From: Neckera pumila
Lineage: Eukaryota; Streptophyta; Bryopsida; Hypnales; Neckeraceae
Direction of reading: 5' to 3'
Length of the DNA stretch: 64,000 nt
Assembly: GCA_963969595.1 (NCBI GenBank)
Contig: OZ018410.1
Coordinates: forward strand, 22,802,913 to 22,866,912
Shown here one piece after another: positions 22,259-34,785 of the stretch (positions are counted from its first letter, which is position 1; each line of letters starts with the position of its first letter). The notes below the pieces were generated by a model. It had not been told where the DNA came from and made no database searches. It was given only the letters and a program-made list of their open reading frames with translations. Made by a program: the position numbers and the translations under genes.

Positions 22259-22476
22259 CTTAAGGAAATCCCAGAAATCACACTAAGGTTCCGGTTAAAG
22301 GCTGTGAGCCAAACTCTCGTAAGTCAATCTTGTGAAGGAGCCAGAACCATGGAGACAATAAAGCAAAAAAATCCCAAGGGCTGGCTCCAAGTGCAGCTGC
22401 GCATGAAGCCAGACATTGCTTGACCAAAAATTGAAGTGGCCGTACTGGCTTTCTGGAGAAAATTAACTGCCAGAGT

Positions 22477-22482
22477 TTTATT
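22477..22482 (-). terminator. Candidate poly(A) signal of ARP4
   Basis: AATAAA on the minus strand lies about 370 nt beyond the ARP4 stop codon. The position is plausible for a plant 3' end; no transcript evidence. Confidence 0.3.
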
Positions 22483-22851
22483 CTTACTGGGTGATTATTG
22501 ATTAACATGGGGGCGGGTTGCTCGACCTCAAGAAAAAACAAAAAAAGTTCCTGGGACTTGTGAAAGCATTAGAAAATGGATGGGAGGTTGGCATTTACAG
22601 AAGTTAAGACACAGAGCTCTCCTACAGCACTTCATTAACATAACTTAAACATTGTCAAACATAACTTAAACATTGCCAATTATGGCAACTCTTGACAATC
22701 TCAATCCAATTGATTATGCTTTAAAATGTTCAGACCAAACCTTTCTAATAAATGTACATCTGTTGCCTAAAATTTTCCTGTACCCACAATAAATATCCAA
22801 AAATCTTCAATGATTCTTCAAAGAAAGTTCACCTGCATGTGGGCATGCTTC

Positions 22852-25800
22852 CTAAGGGCACTTTCTCTGCACATATGTGGGACCGTGCTCTTCATACCTG
22901 TTTTCCAGAAAAAGATGAACAAAACGAGATAACGAAGTTGTCACCACATGTATCGATATCGCTCAAAATACGAAATCACAAGAGGTGAGAAGCAGCTGGA
23001 AAACCAAGATGACTACCCTAGAGCAGTCAACTCTACGAACCACTCTACATCATCAAACAAGCAAAGTTTCTCAAACAAATTTGGTCCAACAAGACAAGTC
23101 CAAGTGCAGATCAATAAATACACAGCAAGCCACATAGAGAAAGAATAACAATTCAGAAAATCCAGAATACATAGCATTCCTGTGTAGAGCGGACTAGTAC
23201 TTACTCTGCTTTGGAGAACCACATTTGTTGGAAAGAGCCCAACGAAGCCAGAATACTTCCACCTATCCATACACTGCAGAAATCCAGTCATCAAGATAAA
23301 GGTTAAATAGGGAAAATAGTAGTGCGGGCTTCTCGATTTTTTCCTACTTTAATCAAGAATTGAGCAAGAAATTATAATAAAATGAGATAAACAGGAAAAT
23401 TACGAAAAATAAGAGAAGCAAGAACGAAACACGAAAAAACCGAATAGGAAAAGACTTCTCTAAGTTGCGCAAGGAAGGGCAGTGGGAACCACCTGAATCG
23501 CCGCTCCAACGTGTTCCCGCTGGCCAACACTTTCACGCGCGCAGCTTGCGGTGCTTCCTGCACATCTCACATCATCAGGACCAACACAAACAGACTACAT
23601 TATGAATCTGGGACTAATTAGGGGATTTTTAACATCATAGTCGTGAACCACGTTAAAGCTTTAGCACAATAGAAGATTCCCAAAAATTGACAGATACAAA
23701 ATTGGTTAAAATAATGTTTCCAGATCGATTGCTTACTTCCATGAGATCCTTTTCTAGCCGCTCCTTCATTTGCTGCATGGCAGCCGTTCCACCAGCAAGC
23801 TGATTCACAACAGTAAGAAACTGTTACTATCCATTCTTAACAATAGAACTACTGAAAAATGAATAACATATTAGATTAAAAATTATTATGACGGTTCCAT
23901 GACATAATTAAAGCAATCACTACAGTACTGATAAACCGTAAAGTTTCAAAGAAATCTTAAGCAACACACTATTTCATAAGCCTACAGTAATTGTATCACA
24001 TAATGTTATATAGAGAAAATTTTGTCAGTTGGTGACACCGGAGTGAAGGAACGAACCATCACACTGTTGAATAACTCTCGTCTTATATCAACATCACATT
24101 TGTTGATGCTCTCAATTACCTGCGCACACCAGAACTCTACCCATTAGAATGTTTGAATCAATCAGACTTTCCGACAATACAGAAAATACCTGCAACTGCT
24201 GGGCTTCGAATTGTTGAGGACTGTATCTGTTTCTGTAAAGCTTCTAGGAGTACGGCAATGATTGATGGGCACTACAACTGTACTGTAGGAATAAAGTCTC
24301 AGCCTCTCATTACTGTGTTCACAGTTGCTGATATCAGCGGTGTATTCAATGAACCCATTAAGATGATTTGTTGGTAACCATGACAAGTCAATCTCACCAT
24401 TTGAGGGAGGCCATTAAATGGTACTCCAGCTTCAGTGCCATACTTCTCCATGCCTGGAATAGTCTGTCCCAACAGTCACGATGTATTTTAAGTTAGTGTC
24501 TTGAGAGCACTAAGCTAAGCTAAGATGTGTATTATAAAAGGTTTTAAAATTACAAAAAACAAAATAATTAGGGAAGAACCTGTATAAGAGTGGGGTTAAA
24601 CAAAATATCTGCGATCTTAAAACGATCAGCTCCAACTTCTATTATCCTGTACAAACCAGAGCACGAATACTTCAGAATCCAAATGAAGAAAAGCGATTAC
24701 AGAAAGTGAAACCGAGAAGTACACATCATAATCTGGAATATTTGAAACGGACACTTACTGGCCATCCGGAAGCTCATAGGGAGTTGTTGGTATATTTGCA
24801 TATGAAGTATCTGTGCAGGCCAATAGCCCCTCAAGATAATCAGCATGAATCTTCTCCAAACCCTAGCACAAGACTAAGCTACACCTCTTCACAAAAAACA
24901 AAGACTCAAGCAGCAAGTTAACCTCAAAAGACCAGCATGTTTGCAATCTTGAACAGGAAGAGCCAGAATGAGGAAAGATCACCATCGAAAGCAGAATCTG
25001 GTACGCGGCAGACTGTGTCCTTAATATCAGCTACAATATTTCTCTGCGAATAAGCGTAATAGCTTTCCGTGGTGTTTGGAAAATCAAGGGGAAGCAACTG
25101 CTCGAACAGTAAATCAGTAGTAAGGATAACAGCTAAATTTGGCAACACAATCTGAAAAATTATAGAACGAATGGTAGAAAGCTGGGGCGATTCATTCTAA
25201 TCTACACCATCACTCAGGTTGCAAACTAGTCACAAACCTCATACTCCCCCTGGAGAATTTCCTTGCGCTTGAATGAGAACCGTGGTCTGATCTGCAAGCA
25301 AACTAAAATTGTTGAAGATAGATAGTTGATGCACGGGACCACGATTACTAAAGCATGTCCTTTGATTCCAAATTTTAATGCATTGACACAAAAGGAAAAC
25401 TGAAGGACGAATAGCCGATTACTCACACTTGAATATAACCACATGCTTCAGTACCTTAGGCCATCAAAAAGATCAGTGCTCAATTCCAGCAAGGTGGCAT
25501 ATGTGCATATAGTAACTCACTTTAAGGCCCCTGGATTCCAGCGTTCGTTGTAGGCAATCAGTGAGAACTTCCCCTCCAATTGCCGATCTTACTGTAGCCT
25601 GTCCACCCACGTTCCTTAATAAATCAATTTCGATCCCGTGAGTCACTTTTTCAAAACATGAAAACATACAAAGTGCTTGCAGCCCATGTTTTCAGGAGAT
25701 GACATTTGTGATGGAAATGTCCATCAACTCCGACCCACAGCAAATAAGAAAGATTCGCAGTACCTTCTGAAGAACATAACCATCATGCACTGCTGCCACA

Positions 25801-28489
25801 GTAGTAGAGCCTCCCCCACTGTCATCGCCAAGCACAAAATCGTCAAAAGGATCCACATGGCATTCCTAGCAACTATTCAGCGATGATTCAAAAGGGTAGA
25901 CATACATAAACTTCAATGTATGAGCGATGACAAGGGAAAGCAGCTGATGAACTAGGAAAAAAAAAAAACAGCATGATGAGGTAACAAACCAGTCTACAAC
26001 AAGTGATGTTGCTCGGCCCGATGCAAAGGATGTCAAGACCTAGACCAGCACACCAACGTCTTACATATGCGGACAAAAAAGAGTTCCAGAATAATCCAAA
26101 ATTGTTAAGTGCCTGGATTGATAACTAGACACTGGAAATCAAATGCAATAAGTACTCCTGATATGGAGAATTCTATTCAACTGAACACTAAGAAACTGTG
26201 CAAATAGAATAAAATATTATAGTAGGAATGAGAAGGCAATTTACAAAGACATCATGACAGAAATTGCATACCGCATTTTTGGCCAGAAACAGAGCGGGTA
26301 CGTCGTACTTCTCAAACATAAGCTCCACCATTCTGCAACAGAGGTCAGAATAACGAAAATTACATACTTCATGCTTGAACGACCCCATAACAGAGTCGGC
26401 AAAATATAAGAGGCGGATGAGCTCAACCAAATACAAAAAACATGGTGATAATCTGAGCCATTCTAGTTTTAAACAGCACTCATCTCTGAACTAGAAGGTA
26501 TGCTACAATCAGATTAGAAGATTGGGGAAACTCACTTTTCACGATGTTGTTGAGTGTTGAAGGAGGGTTCTGCAAGGAGCATTGGGTGCTCTTTAGGGTC
26601 TATCAATAGACGATCCCTGTTCAGCACAGGGACCAGTCTCAAAATTATAGTCGAGGATACATGGCCCATGATTGTTTGTGTATAAGCAGTACTAAGAGAA
26701 ATGGACAATCTGAAGCTAACAAGAGATACAAAACAGGCTGATAAGGCTTTGAATAATTAGGAAAATAACAAGCGGAAGCAGAGAGAGCAAACGAGAAACC
26801 CGAAAAGTTCAACAGTAGATTAACAGTAGTGCAATGAAGAAGGAAGTGAAAAACGTGTAGTCAACTCGTGAAAGTCGAGAATCGCAATAATACCTTAGAG
26901 CATGATCCCAAAGACTCTCCACAACATCCCAGTCAGCAACAAGGCCATCCTTCATAGCTGGAACAACCTGCACAACCCAAATAAGAAAATCTTGAATAGG
27001 ATACAGTTAAGAACTTCTTTAAGGGTCATAATGAACTGCTTCATACAGCTAACAATCAAAGAAGACACCCTGGGCAACATACAACTACAGCAAGTCATAA
27101 ACAACGACATAGCAAGGACGCATTTCACAGTCTTGCCACATCACTGCACAAAGATTTTCAAGAGCAATCCCGACCAAATTGCATTATTCCCAGATTTTAC
27201 AAATTAATAAAGACCTGCAGAAGTTGCAAAATTAGGGAAGTTGTGAGGCATTTACCTCCATGTGATCTCTGCGGTAGCCAAGACCTTGCACACCCGCATA
27301 CAGTTTCTTTGCTTTGGCGCTCTCGGTTTCTCCAGGCTTCTTGGCCTCCATCACTGTGTCCCCCCCTCCATCGACCACTAGTCCTGGGGTCTCTACCGAT
27401 CCCACAACCTAGAACGGAAAACATAGGCATTAATAGGCCGTCTCATACTACAAGTTGGCAAATTCCTTCCAAAGTCGTGCTGTTAAATTGTCCAATCGCA
27501 ATTACAAGTTTACCTAGAACTAACTTCTGATCAATATCTCACATCAGCGCATATATCTTCCAGTTTCCAAATTAGTATCATCTCCTAAATCATGAGAAAG
27601 CAATTAAGACTTACCGATGGAAATACAGACTTGGGTTGATCTTCACCTGCATAACCAGCCTTGACGGAGTGTGAACCAAGGTCCAACACTATCGCCGATA
27701 CCTCGTCTAAACAAACAATATCACGAATCATTTCAGAAACTCGGTGCTGCAATTGGATTGATATTAAATTCATAACCCAGACACAACAAAACAAACCAAT
27801 ACGATAATCAATTCATGAGTCTGGAACGTAAAATTGCAAGCTCTTCATGGGAGTCTCACATTTTAGAAGCTCTTGCATTCACTGCTTAGGAAAGGGATGC
27901 AATCGCGTTCCCTCACACAATTATAGATGGCCGTCTAGACAGTTCTTTTCGAACCAAAATTAGGCGTGATATAGAGAACAAATTCAAATTGGAATTTGAT
28001 CCCAGCTATGGCCACTAATCACTACAGTCCAACACATATATACAAGACATCACTTGCATCTAATCTGCAATTGAAGCTGACACCTTCAGACTAATCCGAC
28101 TCTGCACAAATTTCGCGGACCAAAATACATTGATTCTTTTGGTTTAGTGTAATGAGAGTTAGTTCCAGCTCCGAAACTAAGCAGCAGCAGTAAGAACGAG
28201 GGGTTAAAATGTAGAATCGAGAATCCCCCCTGCAGTATGCACAGCATCCCTAGATGTCTCCTATTCCAGATGCCTCTGGTAAGCACATCTTGCAGCGGAG
28301 GTTTAAGTGAGGTCAAGTGATCGTTGTCAAGTAGGTCACAGTCATCAATGGCACAGAACATCCAAACAGTCCAATGCCTGTCCCATTGATTCCTTTCGAT
28401 TGAAAGAAGCGACATTGATCACCTTCTCAGTTTCGAAGCAAAATATTTCGAGAAAATGGAGTAGGAAAAAACTCACCACCACCGTACAT
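22852..28489 (-). CDS. ARP4: Actin-related protein 4 (ARP4)
   Basis: Nuclear actin-related protein, a shared subunit of SWR1/INO80 remodelling and NuA4 histone-acetyltransferase complexes. I traced 19 exons with GT-AG borders and continuous phase: 28477-28489, 27615-27706, 27256-27408, 26894-26967, 26536-26616, 26272-26332, 25990-26039, 25764-25818, 25521-25598, 25238-25291, 24983-25097, 24759-24810, 24580-24646, 24398-24463, 24057-24119, 23737-23799, 23493-23557, 23205-23273, 22852-22897. The CDS is 1317 bp, 438 residues, near the family length. Diagnostic stretches are MYGG then [20 protein letters not shown] (nucleotide-binding loop 1), [19 protein letters not shown] (loop 2; Cys where a Ser is usual), [30 protein letters not shown] and the ending QRKCP. 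The start is the 13-nt first exon ATG TAC GGT GGT G. The gene looks intact and is probably constitutive. Confidence 0.96.
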
Positions 28490-29275
28490 TGCGCCAGTTG
28501 CGCCAAACCTCAGTCTAGCTCCGTCAATTGGGAAGCAAATATAACTCGGAGATAGTCCCGAAATCAACAGCAAAAAAAAAGGCGAAATCAAGAGGGAAAT
28601 CGCAGCGAAGAGATGTAAGGAACAAAAGTTTTTGATAGAGGATCGCTCTGCAATTTTGGGGATCGCGGAGTCGACAGGACCAGCATCCGTGAAGCGAGAA
28701 ACCCTAGTTCGAGAAACACAAACATGAATGGGATGGATGAATGTAAGCGACTATCATTCGTCTTCGATTCAGTTGGTAAGCGATACATCCTCCTGGAGGG
28801 GGACGCCCTTAAGTATGCGCACCTAGTATTATTATGGTAGCACAAAGCTTGCAATTTGGGAATGTTCAGTTTTACTAACTCCAACGGAGCAGAGTTACCA
28901 TTATGAAATACAAATTATTTTTATTGGAACTTGTTGGCAATTAAGTTAAAAGAAGATTCTAACATTATCATTCAATAGCTTGAAGAAAGGCTACCTTTTC
29001 CTTCAAGCATCATTCAAATAATTCATTCAAATTTCAAGACCTAGTGACTTGACAACATGACACTTATTATCATTCCAGATTTTGAGGCAAGTTAATTTTA
29101 AATGTGTATGATTGTCATATTGAGGAACTACTTTAATATGTTGATCAACAACTTTATTTGAAATAGTGATGAATACTGGTACAACAATTGTACTCTCCAA
29201 ACACTTGAAATAAATCTTATCAAGCTCCAAATTAGCATTCTAATCCCTCTTTACACTTGTCCTTGTAGCTAGTGA
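28490..29275. promoter_or_regulatory. ARP4 upstream region
   Basis: 28490-28880 is GC-richer and contains the likely ARP4 5' UTR and promoter (minus strand), including a purine-rich leader just upstream of the ATG. No TATA box is evident. Beyond 28900 the DNA becomes AT-rich intergenic sequence without a gene. The open frames here (28588-28884) are most likely leader noise. Confidence 0.4.
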
Positions 29276-29277
29276 TT

Positions 29278-29340
29278 TGATGTGGAATATGCCACATCAT
29301 ATCATCCAGGGGTGAAATGATGTGGAATATTCTACATCAC
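29278..29340. repeat. Doubled GATGTGGAATATNCCACATC palindromes
   Basis: Two near-palindromic 20-mers (29279-29298, 29319-29338) stand 40 bp apart. Similar GTGGAATATTCCAC words occur at 41160-41180 and, more diverged, in the repeat at 38770-38820. Confidence 0.5.
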
Positions 29341-30600
29341 TATGTTGGAGGGAGGCAGCCCACCTAACTCCTACAAAATGCTATTAATGTATTTTTATTA
29401 GCATGCATTATTTAGCCCCCCTATGAATAAGTTGTGAATTATTTAAAATATTATCCCTAACTAGGTGCATCAAACATCAACACCAAGTCTCATATAGACT
29501 CTCATATTTTGTTTGTTTTGTTTGTTTATACTGTATGATCAATATCTAAGTTAGTTTTTTTATTACATTTTGGGGTCCAAATGTTGATGTTGCATTTTGG
29601 ACATATTTGCACTATAAATGTGAATTTAGAAGGCCAACTAATTTTCTTCTCAAAGCAAAAGTTTGGAGCTCCGCTCCAAATTTATAATTCTAAGAAAAAA
29701 CAAAAACAAATTATTTACTACAAATGATCAATTTTGAAAATTTTGAAGTCAAATTTTGAAATCGAAGATTCCAAAGATTTGAGAGATGTCACAAAATTAA
29801 TGGCTAAAAATAGAGGTAGGTTTTGACAACTGTTGCCACTCATAGAAAAAATAATTTTCTCGAATCATGCTGAAGGCTTGTAGGATTATTATTCTTAAGG
29901 GTGCTGTGAAGCATGTAGATTGTGACTTCATAAGGCAAAATCCTTTATTTTATACATTTTATTTTGCCATCAATATATGAATGAGATTTTTGTTTTTATT
30001 CCATACAAATGCAGTCACTTTTCTACTACATTTTGTACAATTTTTGATACTTTAGTAATATTATCAATTTATCATGAAATTTTGGAAAAAATGAAGAAAA
30101 TCTTTATTAGCAAAATACATTATAAACTCAAACAAATGATGCTTTCACTATAAGTGTATATTATAGATTAATATATCAATGTATAAATCAAATTTCTTTT
30201 GCCACCCTCCATTTAGAAAAGGCATCAAAAGTTGTTAACTTCAAATTACGATTTAAAAAAAAATTATTACAACCCTGGAAGTCCAAAAGCTCTTTGTGGC
30301 CATATAATATACTATGAATTTAGTGGTATGTGATCAAAAAAACATTGACCAAATGCTTTTTAGTACAAAGTAACAAATAAATTAATGATCATGATAGTAT
30401 ATAAAGAACAATGTATCACAATTTTTAACCACAACTGAAGAAAAACAAGGCAAAATACAAGTTGTATAGAAGGACGCCAAAGGCCTTTCAAGGATTAAAT
30501 CCAACATTGTGAACTACTAAATCAATTAAATAAATAGAATCAATGATTGTGAGATTTTAGCCCGTCTAAAATTCATCCATTTATCAGTAAGGAGAAATCA
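29341..30600. other. AT-rich intergenic DNA
   Basis: No gene or clear element identified. Confidence 0.5.
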
Positions 30601-30860
30601 TGTTTAACCTTCTAAAAGATACTTTCAATCTTAGGAGTCCTTGCATGGTTATAAATGACACTGCGGATGTTTTGTGTTTAATGATTGACAGAGACTCCTT
30701 TGGTATTGGACAAGTGTACAACTATTCATCTTCAGAATTTTGTAGCAAAAAAAATAGGTCTTCTACAATAGTTTGACTTCCAATGAGTGCTTTTGCATTT
30801 TTTTTAAATCAATTACATACAAAATGCCAAAGGGATGATTTGCACAGTCATCAATCTGGC
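30601..30860. mobile_element. Partial copy of the short TTAA element
   Basis: It starts TTTAACCTTCTAA and contains ACTATTCATCTTCAGAATTTTG and ATAGTTTGACTTCCAATG, matching 17164-17384. Its right terminus has been lost at the junction with a second TTAACCCCTAAA end at 30861, suggesting nesting. Confidence 0.6.
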
Positions 30861-32468
30861 ATTTAACCCCTAAACGCTCCAAGGGACCAAAAGTGTCCTC
30901 ACATAGATTCAAATCCAATTCAAAGTGTTGTAACTTTTACATCCAATGTCCAAATTCAATTGAGCATGTTGGAAACTTTGCCCTCTCTCTTCTAGTTCAT
31001 GTGATAAAATTTTCAAATCAATTCAAGATGTTCTAATTTTTTGGAAGCCAATCAAAGTTCAAAGGGTCAATTTGAGTTCACCAAACTAGATTTGATGAAT
31101 GCAACTTCAGGGGCTTGTATCTCCTTCATCCAATGTTAGTTTTCAATAATATTTGTTGAGTTATGGTTCTCTTAAAGTCTAGTTATTATAGTAAGATTTT
31201 CATGTCAATGGGTGATTGCAAGAGACACTTCACATTTTTGGCTCAAAAACGCAAATTTTGACCATAGGACTCGCAATACTATTCAGTACTATCAATACTA
31301 TGTTTTCGCAACGCCCCAGCAGATCTCAACCATCGATTCAGTACAATGCAGTATTATAGACTACTGCAAAGTACTACAGAGACACTGGGAGCAAAAAATA
31401 GTAGAAAAAGAGATTTGTGCATCTTTTTGTTTTTAATAATTCAAAAAAAATAAAAAAACCAAAAAAAAAAAAAAACATTTTGCTAGAGAAGATTGTGCTC
31501 ACATTGCACCAAAAAATTAATATAGGAAATTTTTTCCCTCTTTGAAACCTTCACACAAAGGAAGGTCACTTTGACCCCATGTGGGCAACTAACGTGTTTC
31601 TATTTTCAAAAAATTCTTCATTAGTCCTTGTAATGCTAGTAGACCTCTAACATGTCCAATTTGTGGCTTCAAATTTGCATTTTTGGGTCAAAAATAGGAC
31701 TAAAAACCCCCAAATGACCAAAGTAGACTCCAATCGGGGGCAGTTTAAAAATATTAACCTAATTTGAAAAAATTTGAAAAAACTACGCGATGTATGCAAC
31801 TACCACATGTACCTTCTTTCTAAATTTCACGCTAAATGGACAAATGATGCAAAAGTTATGAGCAAAAAACCACCTATCCGAGGGCAAGGGGACAAATAAT
31901 AGGACAAGTGTTTCTTGCAACCACCCCAATCCAAGTAGTTTTGAATGGTTGGGAGCAATTTGAAGTTCAAAATCCCGACATTTTTGGATCATAGTGAACT
32001 TTGGCAGCTTGTTTTTTCTTCATACAATATTTGTTTCCAATAAAAAAATTTGGAAAAGTTGCGAATACTAGTCTAATTTTTGTGGCAAAAAATTGATATC
32101 AATCAAAGGAGTTATGAATGAATGAGAGCATTTTAGTAGAAAGAGGTTCTACCTTAGATGTGTTTTTTGCAAATTTTCTTGTTGTTTTTTGACATTTCAA
32201 AGCCATTTTGCAAAGACAATGATGAGTCAATGAAATGACATTTCTTTATCCAATGTGTGTATTTGTTGGTTTTGAATTACTTTATAGTTTAAAATTTTTT
32301 CATTTGAGTAGGTTTAGGAATCGAATTTCACCTCCACATGTATTTACTAGGAAATTTCAGCATCTTTTTTCAAAACTAAAACATTACAATCTTGCAATAT
32401 ATGTGGCCAAATGACTCCAAATCTAGCTCACATTGTCTACAACATACGTACACTACAAGATTGTATGG
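30861..32468. mobile_element. Truncated TTAA/CCCCTAAA element (one end)
   Basis: TTAACCCCTAAACGCTCC at about 30861 is a left terminus of the TTAA family. No matching right end is found before the next element at 32473, so it is truncated or its end has decayed. The element at 31210-31926 is inserted within this stretch. Confidence 0.4.
31210..31926. mobile_element. TIR element, 4-bp TSD family, copy 4
   Basis: 717 bp. GGGTGATTGCAAGAGACACT at the left mirrors AAGTGTTTCTTGCAACCACCC at the right, and CAAT flanks both sides (31206-31209 and 31927-31930). The subterminal block GCAAAAGTTATG.GCAAAAA.CCA is shared with 50694-51381. An internal stretch (31270-31400) repeats AGTACTAT-like words. No transposase is encoded. 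Confidence 0.85.
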
Positions 32469-32472
32469 TTAA

Positions 32473-33426
32473 CTCCTAAATGTTTTTGACTATGTTTTCA
32501 CCAAAACTGCTCCAAAGTTGCCATTTCTAATATAAGTACCAAATTTAAAAAAAAAAAAATTTGAACACATGTAACCATAGGATCTTGAAGTATAATGGTT
32601 TAAAAAGATGTAGAAAAATTTCAAAATTTTGCCACCATGTAGATTGCAAGATAGTAGCGTTTGAATTGACAAAAATCTTTTTTTTGTTATTGCAAAAATT
32701 TGGGCAGCTGCCCTTTACAAGGTCACATTTGTATGAAAAAATGTCCAAAATAGTGGTTACTTTTTGTGTTCATTTTTCAAGGGCAAGTTGTCTACATGCT
32801 TGAAAACTTTCAGATCATCTGGAATTGTACAACATATAGGAAAAAAATAGTAAGTATGAAGAGATAGAGAATGATTCAAAATACTAGATTGTCAAGAATT
32901 TAATTATGGAATTGAAAAATGTCAATTCCAATGGTTGTAATGTTGTAATAAACAATCTATACCAATATATATGTATTTAAATTAATTAATTAATTAATTT
33001 TTTTTAATATTGAAAATCGAGTTAGATAAAGGACTTTAAAGTTTATTTTAGAGTAGAGATTCCATAACTACCTTCAAACTAAAACTCCTCATAACTTTTG
33101 AATCGTTAATCCAAATGGAATGATTCAAAGCTTTCCAAGTATATATATAAATCTATAAAACAATTTCAATATTTTATTTTTCAAAAAAGTGTTTTTTTAA
33201 GAATTTTGTGAGCTACTCGAGCTACTTGCCGACCGTGGAAAATTACATATCATGCATTAACTTTTTATCCATGTAGTCAAAAGCTATGAAAATTGTTGGG
33301 CCTTGAAGCTACTCCTTGGGCACATCTTGTGTGAAAATTTCAAAGAAAACAAATTAAATTTCCATTTGTAGTAAGTTGTCCAAAATTGCTATGTTGCCCA
33401 AAAAATGGTGTTTGATCCTTTAGGGG
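32473..33426. mobile_element. TTAA-flanked element (954 bp), inverted copy
   Basis: TTAA at 32469-32472 and 33427-33430 flank an element starting CTCCTAAATG and ending CATTTTTTG..GATCCTTTAGGGG. In reverse complement it aligns with 39692-40614 over much of its length, for example AAGTTATGAGG...TTTAGTTT, AGCTTTGAATCATT and the CTATGTTTTCACCAAAACTG terminus. Non-coding, so presumably mobilised in trans. Confidence 0.85.
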
Positions 33427-33619
33427 TTAAAATCTCTATAACTTAGTGACAGTTGGGTTTATAACACTTCAAAAGCACTGATGTTTTTGAACCCAAAAAC
33501 CCGACAGTGTAAAATCACTCAAAACATTTGAGCTGCTCAAGGAAAGCATAGTGGACCTCAAATGCTCTTCAAACCCAACAAGATTTGAAGAGCACTGCCC
33601 CGAAGCTCTACCGTTTCCG

Positions 33620-34785
33620 CTCGTTAGGGTTTGCGCCATCGCCAAGAGGTGGAAATTGCGCCCTTCATGTGACTAAGATTGCTATGGAGCGCCCTTCCAC
33701 CAGCGCTTGCACGATATTTTGATTTTGCTGTCTCACTTCATTCGCTTAATCTTTAGTTCTGGTAGTTCGACGTGCGAGAATGGTGGATGAAGGGGGCTTC
33801 GTTGCTGGTGTTGGCTTGTTTCTCGAAGATCACCGCACTGGGAGCGCCGCTGTAGCTTCATTTCCTTCTTCGATTGACGACGGAGTGCTCCTACGCATTA
33901 TTTCTAAAGTAATAAATTCGCTAATTGCACGTATACGGATTATTTCTAAAGTGATAAATTCGTTAATTGCACGTAGACGTTCTCGGGGATAGAGTGCAGC
34001 TCAGTTGCAAAGTCGAGGCTCAATAGGACCTTCTCTACAGAGGGTGTGTTCTCCGTAGGAATTGCCATTCTGGATTGCGAAATGCGGTCACACAGCGGGA
34101 ATGGCGAAACAAAGAGGTCTCCTTGGACACAGTACTGCTGGGAATATCGTCTATCTCCAGACATCTGGGTCGAGATTTAACATGCCATATGATTGTAGAG
34201 GACTGCTGAGTACCAGCTCTGGCAAATTTCGAAGCTCCTCGCAATACAAGCTCCTGCTGTCGCAACACCTACATTTCCACTCTCAGTTCGTAATCTCGCC
34301 GGCTGCGCTTTGATCGCCTCTCTCCCTTACCCATGAAAAATTACGGCACTGCGATTTCGTCCGTCAACCGCCGAACACTTGCCGTGGACCGAGGTTACAC
34401 TCGCTCCACGACTGAATTCCATGGCCATTGAAGGAATTATCAATATTGCGGTAAACCTTCTTATATATTCTGTGGAGACTCGCTTCCCAGGAAGGCGTGG
34501 CTGCGTTTTCAAATTTTCCTTCTCGGCTCCCGATCGTTCACAGCACACCACTCCGTCTGCTTCCGTGGTAATTGATCAGAACCCAAGGGAGAAGATCACA
34601 AACTCTCCAATTCACTACCAAATCTACTACCAAGCTCACAAACAAAGGTTTTCTCCCAGAAGCTGAGATTCCAGCTGAGAGCGTGTCCACGCTCGATATC
34701 GAATGAAACTCCGTGATGGGTTCGCTCGGAAGAAAGGAATCGCAACCTTTTGTTGATTTGCGCCTAAACTCTTGAAGCAACCTAT
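33620..34785 (-). pseudogene. Fossil copy of the RecQ5 5' end
   Basis: The segment aligns collinearly with 61146-62345, that is the first about 337 codons of the RecQ5 gene plus about 190 bp upstream. Examples: ATCGCCAAG.GGTGG.AATTGCGC, GGCTTGTTTCTCGAAGA, CCGCACTGGGAGCGCC, TCGCTCCACGAC and the upstream GTGATGGGTTCGCTCGGAA. The position equal to the RecQ5 ATG is ACG (34564-34566), and many indels destroy the frame; the helicase domain is absent. It sits 560 bp upstream of the PTAC16-like ATG, reading away from it. The short plus-strand frames in this stretch (e.g. 33780-33992, 34379-34666) are antisense noise. Confidence 0.85.

Noticed and set aside
24811..24870. Alternative ARP4 acceptor near 24868 adding a 19-residue insert
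   Set aside because: The stretch is open in the exon 12 frame, but joining it to exon 11 breaks phase. The acceptor before 24810 restores the conserved FD.TSYANIP reading.
28588..28884. 98-codon frame upstream of ARP4 as a gene
   Set aside because: It overlaps the expected leader/promoter and has no recognisable similarity.
34379..34666. Plus-strand frame in the RecQ5 fossil as a coding gene
   Set aside because: The stretch aligns with minus-strand RecQ5 coding sequence and its frame is antisense.
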